From positions 1-5,010 of the forward strand of contig JAUWXV010000270.1 in the NCBI GenBank assembly GCA_030616165.1: a DNA stretch of 5,010 nucleotides, written 5' to 3'. Position numbers and translations under genes: made by a program. This DNA is from a bacterium (GTDB lineage Bacteria > SM23-31 > JAUVVT01). Positions 1 to 5,010 of the stretch are shown piece after piece. The notes under the pieces are model-generated. The model had not been told where the DNA came from. It saw only the letters and a list, made by a program, of their open reading frames with translations, and searched no databases. The stretch's first letter is position 1. Every line of letters begins with the position of its first letter.

Positions 1-10
1 CACAAGTTTT

Positions 11-64
11 GACATTTAGTCATTTGGATTTTATTTGGCATTTGAGCTTTGAAATTTGGTCTTT
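11..64. repeat. degenerate 7-base periodic repeat
   Basis: The stretch reads as successive 7-8 base units of the form GRNNTTT: GACATTT, AGTCATTT, GGATTTT, a short ATTT, then GGCATTT, GAGCTTT, GAAATTT and GGTCTTT with exact 7-base phasing from 37 to 64. No start codon, frame or RNA fold explains it. It looks like a decayed short tandem repeat and may continue left beyond the window. I recall similar TTTGACATTT-like degenerate intergenic tracts in some uncultured bacterial genomes, but cannot verify that here. Confidence 0.5.
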
Positions 65-260
65 TATTAGTAATACATCATAAAACTGCTTTTTTCAGGT
101 GCGAATATTTAAAGTTAATGTATTAACAAATCGTTACACTAGCAGAAATTTTTTAAATTTTCCGAAACTCACCACAGTTCAGCAATGTAAAAATGAGTAA
201 GAAGGTATTAAAAAATTGTGCAAAAATCATTCCAAGAAGAATAATTGACTTTATGAAATA
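65..260. other. AT-rich intergenic stretch, no gene seen
   Basis: No reading frame of credible length, no tRNA-like fold and no convincing promoter pair is visible. The longest item is a 25-codon plus-strand frame (193-270) without a ribosome binding site, which I do not accept as a gene. Together with the repeats on either side this makes positions 1-424 gene-free. Confidence 0.6.
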
Positions 261-397
261 CAATAGATGAGTCAAGTTTAAAAAGGTTAAAACCGCGAAT
301 TTCGCTAATCAAAACTAATTGATTTTTATTAAATTGTGTAATATTAAATTAATGAAATTCGCGTAATTAGCGGTTTTTAGAGCAGACTCATAGATTG
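261..397. repeat. 137-base imperfect inverted-repeat (MITE-like) element
   Basis: The outer arms are CAATAGATGAGTC (261-273) and, on the opposite strand, CAATCTATGAGTC (397-385), matching at 11 of 13 bases. Nested inner arms lie at 289-310 and 356-377; both begin AAAACCGC when read inward and match at 18 of 22 positions. Between them is about 45 bases of almost pure A+T. Inside the arms, GCGAATT/GCTAATT-like words recur, so the arms are themselves internally repetitive. The left spacer between outer and inner arms is longer than the right by about eight bases. The nested terminal repeats without a coding frame suit a small non-autonomous element or a large palindromic intergenic repeat. No clear target duplication is seen. 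Confidence 0.6.
280..377 (-). terminator. possible terminator of the polymerase operon
   Basis: Read on the minus strand, the inner inverted repeat begins about 48 bases after the dnaE2 stop codon. Its second arm ends in GCGGTTTT and is followed by AACCTTTTT (288-280), a U-rich tail as in factor-independent terminators. Against this, the loop is about 45 bases and the pairing has four mismatches, so it is not a compact classical hairpin. The same palindrome is listed as a repeat element, and termination may be a by-product or absent. Confidence 0.3.
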
Positions 398-424
398 CAA
401 ACAGAAAAATATGTTTAAATATTT

Positions 425-3400
425 TCAAAAGAAAAAACAATTGTTCTTCAACTTTTCAATATTCTCTATTCCAGACTTACTATTCAATTTTTTAATTTTT
501 TCCACAATAAGGTTAGCCTCACCAGGTATTCTGGATTGAACCTTTCCGATTATTATAAAAGGACCAACACCTTTTAATAGTGCACCGTATTCCTGATAAA
601 CCTTTGGAAATAAAACACATTCCATAACACCTTTTTTGTCTTCGATTGTGATAAATTTCATAAATTCACCATTTTTCGTATATGCCTTCCTTCCTGTTAC
701 AATCCATCCTGCCACCTTTACTTTATTCTCCCTTTTCTTTTCAAGCTCATTAGAAAAAGTAATTGTGGGGTCTCTTTCAATCTCCGGGAAAATGCTCAAT
801 GGATGACCAGAAACGGCAAAGTTCAATATTTCAATTTCATTAACAATACGCTGAACAAAATTATACGGAGAGAGATTCAGATTGCCTGTAAGAATTCGCG
901 TAACTTCTCTTTTTTTCTTATTTTTAAAATAGACTTTCGCCTTAATAATAAGATTCGGTTCACTTTTTTCAATAGAACGAACTGCCCCACATCTGATAAG
1001 ATTATTTATCTCCTTTTCTCCCAGCGAACAGCGGTCTATTAAATCATATAATTCAGTGAATTTTCCCTTTTTCCTCTCTGAGACAATCTTATTCATACTC
1101 TTACAGGTTAGTTCTGAAACAGCCGAAAGTCCTGATATTATTTCATTACCACTCGATGTAAATTCGATTTCCGCTTTATTCACGTCAGGGGGAACAATTT
1201 TTAATCCCATTCTCCTGCATTCCTCTATATATTCTGCTCTTGAATAGAATCCCCCAAAATTATTCAACACCGCTGTCATATATTCAACAGTGTAGTAATT
1301 CTTCAGATATGCACTCTGATATGCAATAAGTCCGTATGTAGCACTGTGAGCCTTGTTAAATCCATAACCAACAAAATTGCAGAGAAGATTCCATATATTT
1401 TTTGCTTCTTTTTCATCGAGACCGTTTTTTATCGCCCCATCTGTAAACTTTTTGTTTATACTCTTCAGTTCGTTTTTATTCCTCGATTTGGTCATTGCCC
1501 TCCTTAATATATCTGCTTCTCCATATGACAGGCCTGCTATTTCATTGGCTATCTTTAAAACCTGCTCCTGATAAACGATTATACCGCATGTATCTTTAAG
1601 TATCGGTTCCAGAGATGGATGTGAATATTTGACATCTTCTATTCCAGCCCTCCTTTTAATATATAAATCTTTCATTCCCCCTTCTGAAGGTCCGGGGCGG
1701 ATAAGAGCAACCGCAATAATTATATCATCAAGGTTTTGAACGGTCAATTTTCGCAATAACCCTCTCATTGCAGGGCTCTCAAGTTGAAAACATCCAATGG
1801 TATTCCCATTCCCTATCATCATCAGGGTCTGGTGGTCATCCTCCGATATATCATCAAGATTATCCTTTCCAACACTTTTAAGGCAGTCTGAAATAACACT
1901 CAAAGACCTTACTCCGAGCAAGTCCATCTTTACAAGTCCTAACTTTGCAATAGAATACATATCATGCTGAGAAATGATAATCCCTTTTCTTGACTCTTCC
2001 AGAGGTGTATATTGAGTAATCTTATCCGGGGCAATTATCACGCCCCCAGGATGAATCGAAAGATGCCGCGGAAAATTAGTAATCTTTTTACAGTCTGAAA
2101 GCATATTTTTATACACATTCGTCTTCAGCGGGCTGTCCTTACATTCCGGCACCTTCTCCAGAGATTCTTCAAGGTTTTCAATTTTCCGATGAGGGAGCGT
2201 TTTTGTCAAGTTTCTCACCTCTTCCTCTGAAAAACCATACGCTTTCCCCACATCACCAATAGACGACCTTATCCCAAAGGTATTAAAAGTGCATATCATT
2301 GCTGTTTTATGATGTCCGTATTTCCGATAAACATAATCTATAACCTGGTCTCTCCTCTTCCAGCACAAATCAAGGTCTATATCAGGCGGGTCACTCCTCT
2401 CCGGATTAAGAAACCGTTCAAAGTAAAGATTATATTTTATCGGGTCCACTCGTGTAATACCAAGTGTGTATGAAACAATACTATCCCCAGCCGAACCCCT
2501 CCCAACGCAGGGTATTCCATTGTTTTTCGCATAATCAACAATATCCTTTACTATCAGAAAATATTCCGTATATCCCATAGAATTGATGATATCAAGTTCA
2601 TACTCCAGCCTTGAGGTTATCTCATCTGTCAACTTTTTGTATAATCTTTCTGCCCCTTTCCAGCACATCTTCTTCAAAATAGAAAGAGGTGTTTCTCCAT
2701 CTGGTACATCAATTTTTGGAAAAACCGGTTTATTCAGCGAATATTCAAACCTGCACTTTCTAGATATTATTTGTGTATTTTTGATTGCACCGGGATATCG
2801 TGAAAACATCTCTTTCATCTCTTTTTTTGATTTCAGATACTGCTCCTCACTCCCTTCGAATTTTGTCCGTGAAATTGTATCACTTTTATCTATTGCATGC
2901 AGAAGTCTCCTCAGCGGAAATTCCGACTTCGAGAGATAATGAACATCATTGGTGCATACCAACGGAACACCCATATTTATACTCAAATCATTCAGTTTGT
3001 GATTCAGCAGTTTGTCTCCTGCTCCATAATACTGAATCTCTATATAAAAATCTTCCCCGAAAACTCTTTTCCATTTTCTGCACTCAGTTACTGCCCTGTC
3101 CACATTCCTTGAGTTGATAAACCTCGTTATTCTCCCCTTTTTCCCTCCCGAAAGGGCAACAAGCCCCGAATGCCTCTTAAATATACTCCCATCATCTATA
3201 CTAAATTTGAGATGCCCCCCTTTAATACTCCCAACAGTGATTATATCACATAAATTATTATACCCTTCACTGTTTTTCACAAGAAGAACAACGGAACTCC
3301 CATCTGAAAGAGTAATTTCACTCCCTATTACAGGATGTATTCCTTTCTTATTTGCCTTCTCATAAAAACATACAGAGCCATAAAGATTATTATGGTCTGT

Positions 3401-3520
3401 AAGAGCAAGATGCTTCATACCAAGATTTACCGCTTTTTCAATAAGGGATTCAATCGGCACAACTCCGTCAAGAAGACTGAAGTTACTGTGACAGTGAAGG
3501 TGCGTGAAGAATGTATCCAT
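425..3520 (-). CDS. dnaE2: error-prone DNA polymerase III alpha subunit, DnaE2 type
   Basis: A 1031-residue C-family DNA polymerase, probably acting in translesion or damage-induced synthesis. Domains in order: N-terminal PHP domain (HLHCHS at 7-12, ALTDHNNLYG at 39-48, NDVHYL at 191-196); palm with GRGSAGDS (340-347) and PPDIDLDL (378-385), giving catalytic Asp382 and Asp384; KMDLLG with the third Asp at 533; fingers (GFNKAHSATYG, 720-730); helix-hairpin-helix region near 775-850; OB fold about 934-1005 (KVAGWIVTGRKAYTKNGEF). Three things favour DnaE2 over replicative DnaE1: SDPPDID before the catalytic aspartates, RHLSIHPGG (485-493) where DnaE1 usually has RNAGIHAAG, and an end soon after the OB fold with no long tau-binding tail. 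The PHP domain has lost some metal-ligand positions, and no clear QxxLF-type clamp motif is seen. The ATG at 3520 puts the PHP motif at the usual distance from the N terminus and has a Shine-Dalgarno AGGA. The gene overlaps the end of the upstream Y-family polymerase gene by 38 bases. C-family polymerase identity is certain; the DnaE2 subclass is likely. Confidence 0.93.
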   Translation of the reverse strand: MDTFFTHLHCHSNFSLLDGVVPIESLIEKAVNLGMKHLALTDHNNLYGSVCFYEKANKKGIHPVIGSEITLSDGSSVVLLVKNSEGYNNLCDIITVGSIKGGHLKFSIDDGSIFKRHSGLVALSGGKKGRITRFINSRNVDRAVTECRKWKRVFGEDFYIEIQYYGAGDKLLNHKLNDLSINMGVPLVCTNDVHYLSKSEFPLRRLLHAIDKSDTISRTKFEGSEEQYLKSKKEMKEMFSRYPGAIKNTQIISRKCRFEYSLNKPVFPKIDVPDGETPLSILKKMCWKGAERLYKKLTDEITSRLEYELDIINSMGYTEYFLIVKDIVDYAKNNGIPCVGRGSAGDSIVSYTLGITRVDPIKYNLYFERFLNPERSDPPDIDLDLCWKRRDQVIDYVYRKYGHHKTAMICTFNTFGIRSSIGDVGKAYGFSEEEVRNLTKTLPHRKIENLEESLEKVPECKDSPLKTNVYKNMLSDCKKITNFPRHLSIHPGGVIIAPDKITQYTPLEESRKGIIISQHDMYSIAKLGLVKMDLLGVRSLSVISDCLKSVGKDNLDDISEDDHQTLMMIGNGNTIGCFQLESPAMRGLLRKLTVQNLDDIIIAVALIRPGPSEGGMKDLYIKRRAGIEDVKYSHPSLEPILKDTCGIIVYQEQVLKIANEIAGLSYGEADILRRAMTKSRNKNELKSINKKFTDGAIKNGLDEKEAKNIWNLLCNFVGYGFNKAHSATYGLIAYQSAYLKNYYTVEYMTAVLNNFGGFYSRAEYIEECRRMGLKIVPPDVNKAEIEFTSSGNEIISGLSAVSELTCKSMNKIVSERKKGKFTELYDLIDRCSLGEKEINNLIRCGAVRSIEKSEPNLIIKAKVYFKNKKKREVTRILTGNLNLSPYNFVQRIVNEIEILNFAVSGHPLSIFPEIERDPTITFSNELEKKRENKVKVAGWIVTGRKAYTKNGEFMKFITIEDKKGVMECVLFPKVYQEYGALLKGVGPFIIIGKVQSRIPGEANLIVEKIKKLNSKSGIENIEKLKNNCFFF

Positions 3521-4700
3521 GTTTTTCCATCCTGTATTTTGTCTTTAAAGGCATGGTATTGGCAGGATATACAGATGTAAAACCAAACTTATATCTAACA
3601 GTATCAATCTTTTCGTTCAATCTTTCCTTTTTTGATTCATTTTGAAATAAAATTGCCTGCCTATATTTTCTTTCAATCTTACCTACCGCAACCGATACTA
3701 ACCTAAGGCAAATTCTCCTGAAATGTATCTTTTTGTATATCCTCATTATCTCCTTAAATATAATCCCACTGTCATCTGTTACCTCTGATAAGACACGAGA
3801 ATGTGCAGTATTTACATTGTCGGAAAAGAGCAATTTCAATCTTACACTTCCACATACCCAGCAGTTTTCTCTTAATTTATAAGCAATCCTTTCGGAAAGA
3901 TATGCGATTGTTCCTATTATAATCTCTTCATTATCTGTATCCTCCTCAAAAGATGTCTCTCTGCTTATCTGTTTTGATATTACTTTTGCCTTTACCGGAC
4001 TGTTATCTATGCAGTTTGCATATTCCCATATTTTTTTTCCATTTATGCCGAAGAGCTGGATAAGTAAATCTCTGGAAACTTTTGTAATATCCCCTATGGT
4101 TTTGATTCCAATTCCCTTTAATAATCTTTCCGATACCCTCCCTATACCCGGAAGTTCACTTACAGGTAGTTTCGCAATAAATTCCTTTTCCATTCCAGAT
4201 GGCACAATTGTAATTCCGTCTGGTTTATTGCGTGCAGATGCAATCCTCGCTACGAGTTTTGAAGTAGCAGCACCAATAGATACCGTTATCTTTAATTCTT
4301 CGTAAATCTCTGATTTAATATAATTTGTTACTTTATATATTGAATCGAAAAATCTTTTAAAACCCGTAACATCAATATAAACATCATCTAATGAACTTAC
4401 CTCAACGTAAGGTGTAATCCTGTATAAGATTTTTTTTATGGTTTCAGATACTGCTCTGTATCTTCTGAAATCTCCCTTAAGACATACTGCCTCAGGACAG
4501 AGTTTTTTTGCCATCTGAATTGGCATACCAGTCTTCACACCGCACATTCTTGCTTCATAACTTGCAGTGTGAACACAAGCCCGCTGGTTCTCATCTCCAC
4601 CAACAATCACAGGCTTATCTCGTAAAACGGGATTTAAACTCTTTTCAACAGATGCAAAAAAAGCATCCGCATCTATGTGAATTATATTCCTCTCTTTCAT
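3483..4700 (-). CDS. dinB: Y-family translesion DNA polymerase, DinB/Pol IV type
   Basis: A 405-residue Y-family polymerase that would insert nucleotides opposite damaged template bases. Visible parts: HIDADAFFASVE (8-19) with metal ligand Asp10 and steric-gate Phe15; CVHTASYEARMCGVKTGMP in the fingers (42-60); SSLDDVYIDVTG (102-113) with catalytic Asp105; TVSIGAATSKLVARIAS (139-155) and NKPDG; thumb helix-hairpin-helix LPGIGRVSERLLKGIGIKTI (183-202); little finger starting near SRETSFEEDTD (246-256). QAILF (348-352) is a plausible beta-clamp motif, followed by a tail (LNEKIDTVRYKFGFTSV) like that of several DinB/UmuC relatives. The residue after Asp105 is Asp106, where DinB proteins usually have the catalytic Glu. 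The start is placed at 4700, not at an in-frame ATG at 4856: the family begins a few residues before HIDAD, the extra 52 codons run through palindromic repeats, and a strong promoter lies between the two ATGs. There is no Shine-Dalgarno before 4700, consistent with a leaderless mRNA. It is not an ImuB-type inactive paralogue, because the acidic residues remain. It is first in the operon with dnaE2. Confidence 0.92.
   Translation of the reverse strand: MKERNIIHIDADAFFASVEKSLNPVLRDKPVIVGGDENQRACVHTASYEARMCGVKTGMPIQMAKKLCPEAVCLKGDFRRYRAVSETIKKILYRITPYVEVSSLDDVYIDVTGFKRFFDSIYKVTNYIKSEIYEELKITVSIGAATSKLVARIASARNKPDGITIVPSGMEKEFIAKLPVSELPGIGRVSERLLKGIGIKTIGDITKVSRDLLIQLFGINGKKIWEYANCIDNSPVKAKVISKQISRETSFEEDTDNEEIIIGTIAYLSERIAYKLRENCWVCGSVRLKLLFSDNVNTAHSRVLSEVTDDSGIIFKEIMRIYKKIHFRRICLRLVSVAVGKIERKYRQAILFQNESKKERLNEKIDTVRYKFGFTSVYPANTMPLKTKYRMEKHGYILHAPSLSQ
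3530..3533 (-). promoter_or_regulatory. ribosome binding site of dnaE2 inside the upstream gene
   Basis: On the minus strand AGGA (followed by TGG) lies nine bases before the ATG at 3520, within the last codons of the Y-family polymerase gene. This supports the overlapping start and suggests that ribosomes finishing the first gene can help translate the second. Confidence 0.6.
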
Positions 4701-4706
4701 ATATAT

Positions 4707-4724
4707 AGTATACAAATGTTCACT
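4707..4724. promoter_or_regulatory. dyad operator-like site over the -10 and spacer
   Basis: The 18 bases form a symmetric pattern AGT-NN-ACA-NN-TGT-NN-ACT, with all 12 specified positions paired. The site covers the -10 hexamer and the adjacent spacer, where a bound repressor would block RNA polymerase. Read on the plus strand it contains ATAC-AAAT-GTTC, on the same centre of symmetry. This matches the Gram-positive/cyanobacterial style LexA pattern (GAAC or GTAC, four bases, GTTC) in one half and only partly in the other. SOS control would suit both genes, but the regulator's identity is inference. Confidence 0.45.
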
Positions 4725-4735
4725 ATAAATGTCAA
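4707..4735 (-). promoter_or_regulatory. sigma-70 type promoter of the dinB-dnaE2 operon
   Basis: On the minus strand TTGACA (4735-4730) and TATACT (4712-4707) are separated by exactly 17 bases: a perfect -35 and a one-mismatch -10. Only six bases (ATATAT) separate the -10 from the ATG at 4700, so the expected transcription start falls at or within a base or two of the A of the start codon. The message should be leaderless or nearly so, which explains the absent Shine-Dalgarno sequence. Confidence 0.8.
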
Positions 4736-4757
4736 GTATTTTTTTACAATCCTCTTT

Positions 4758-4781
4758 GCAACCTTTTTGAAAAAAGGTTGC
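4758..4781. repeat. hairpin 1 of upstream module A
   Basis: A perfect 11-base inverted repeat, GCAACCTTTTT with AAAAAGGTTGC, around a two-base GA centre. It lies 23 bases upstream of the operon's -35 box. Neither strand has the U-rich tail expected of a terminator. The TTTGAAAA core recurs in the hairpin at 4919-4944, and the same ACTTT-containing linker type follows both. Confidence 0.75.
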
Positions 4782-4792
4782 ACCAAAAACTT

Positions 4793-4832
4793 TATACTTC
4801 CTTATCCCTTGCTTCGCAAGGGATAAGGTATA
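4793..4832. repeat. hairpin 2 of upstream module A
   Basis: A perfect 12-base stem, CTTATCCCTTGC (4801-4812) with GCAAGGGATAAG (4816-4827), closed by a TTC loop. The outer pairing TATAC/GTATA (4793-4797 with 4828-4832) extends it past a three-base TTC bulge. The general form is the same as the stem at 4963-4997, with a TTTGC/TTGC-to-GCAA apex but otherwise different sequence. Confidence 0.75.
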
Positions 4833-4898
4833 ATCTAAAAATTTTCTTGACTGCATTTGATAAATTTCAGATATTGTCTATATTATAAAGATTTTTCT
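4833..4898. other. AT-rich spacer between hairpin modules
   Basis: No frame or clear regulatory pair is visible. A plus-strand TTGATA (4857-4862) and TATTAT (4881-4886) are 18 bases apart, but this is weak in such AT-rich sequence and no plus-strand gene follows within the window. Confidence 0.4.
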
Positions 4899-4917
4899 TA
4901 CTTTCTTTTGAAAAAGA
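4899..4917. repeat. partial direct copy of hairpin 1 of module B
   Basis: TACTTTCTTTTGAAAAAGA repeats the first part of the adjacent hairpin (4921 onward: TACTTTCTTTGAAAAGAAAG) in direct orientation 22 bases away. It keeps a six-base TCTTTT/AAAAGA pairing around the same GA centre (4904-4917). It looks like a duplicated and truncated arm. Confidence 0.5.
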
Positions 4918-4918
4918 T

Positions 4919-4944
4919 CCTACTTTCTTTGAAAAGAAAGTAGG
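4919..4944. repeat. hairpin 1 of upstream module B
   Basis: A perfect 12-base inverted repeat, CCTACTTTCTTT with AAAGAAAGTAGG, around a GA centre. It corresponds in position and core (TTTGAAAA) to the hairpin at 4758-4781, but its outer arms differ while remaining fully complementary. The following GCAAAGAAACTTTTA resembles GCACCAAAAACTTTA after the first copy. Confidence 0.75.
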
Positions 4945-4962
4945 CAAAGAAACTTTTAAATT

Positions 4963-4997
4963 ATTTCTAATTCTTTGCGTAGCAAAGAATTAGAAAT
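4963..4997. repeat. hairpin 2 of upstream module B
   Basis: A perfect 16-base stem, ATTTCTAATTCTTTGC with GCAAAGAATTAGAAAT, closed by a GTA loop. It is the longest exact palindrome in the window and the counterpart of the stem at 4793-4832. No run of T follows at once on either strand; on the plus strand GGATAAACTTTTT follows and reaches the window edge, so a plus-strand terminator cannot be fully excluded. Confidence 0.75.
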
Positions 4998-5010
4998 GGA
5001 TAAACTTTTT

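Noticed and set aside
193-270. 25-codon plus-strand frame starting MSKKVLKNC
   Set aside because: It has no ribosome binding site and no promoter, its stop lies inside the palindromic element, and its composition is what random AT-rich sequence gives.
245-273. Plus-strand promoter at TTGACT (245-250)
   Set aside because: No acceptable -10 lies at 16-18 bases spacing, and no gene follows on that strand.
404-426. A/T-only near-palindrome overlapping the dnaE2 stop codon as a terminator
   Set aside because: The stem has only A-T pairs apart from its end pair, contains a bulge, and has no T run after it on the minus strand.
2583-2939. Plus-strand open frames opposite dnaE2 and dinB, the longest here at 118 codons
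   Set aside because: They lie antisense to strongly conserved polymerase domains, show no protein-family motif, and are explained as shadows of those genes.
425-3520. Calling the alpha subunit the replicative DnaE1
   Set aside because: SDPPDID, RHLSIHPGG, the short C terminus and pairing with a translesion polymerase favour DnaE2, though absence of another alpha subunit in the genome would reopen this.
3483-4700. Reading the Y-family gene as imuB
   Set aside because: ImuB lacks the catalytic acidic residues and the DinB-like N terminus; this protein keeps Asp10, Asp105, an acidic residue at 106 and the steric-gate Phe.
4701-4856. 52-codon N-terminal extension of the Y-family polymerase from an ATG at 4856
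   Set aside because: It runs through the module A hairpins and the promoter, has no Shine-Dalgarno sequence, and lies ahead of the family's normal N terminus (HIDAD within the first ten residues).

Overview
The window is visibly A+T-rich bacterial DNA carrying a two-gene operon for error-prone DNA synthesis, read entirely from the minus strand. In transcription order the genes are a Y-family (DinB/Pol IV type) DNA polymerase (4700 to 3483) and a DnaE2-type C-family polymerase alpha subunit (3520 to 425). They overlap by 38 bases in different frames, so they are almost certainly co-transcribed and probably translationally coupled. The host cannot be named from this sequence. The low GC, the degenerate 7-base repeat at the left edge and the many palindromes are compatible with an uncultured bacterial lineage, but that is only an impression.

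Layout. Positions 1-424 hold no convincing gene: a degenerate 7-base periodic repeat (11-64), an unremarkable AT-rich stretch (65-260), and a 137-base imperfect inverted-repeat element (261-397) just past the dnaE2 stop codon, which may also end transcription. Positions 425-4700 are the two polymerase genes. Positions 4701-5010 are the operon's upstream region. A near-consensus sigma-70 promoter (TTGACA, 17 bases, TATACT) sits so close to the DinB ATG that the mRNA would be leaderless or nearly so. A dyad over its -10 and spacer resembles a degenerate LexA-type operator. Farther upstream lie two copies of a two-hairpin module whose arm sequences differ while their pairing is preserved.

How the genes work together. 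A Y-family polymerase paired with DnaE2 recalls the inducible imuA-imuB-dnaE2 mutagenesis cassettes, but no imuA is visible here. The Y-family protein is also not an ImuB-like pseudo-polymerase: it keeps the palm acidic residues and steric gate, with the usual catalytic Glu replaced by Asp. It has a plausible beta-clamp motif (QAILF), whereas none is evident in the DnaE2-like protein. The Y-family partner may therefore bring DnaE2 to the clamp during translesion synthesis; this is inference. The most unusual material is the upstream double-hairpin modules and the compact promoter/operator with a leaderless start.
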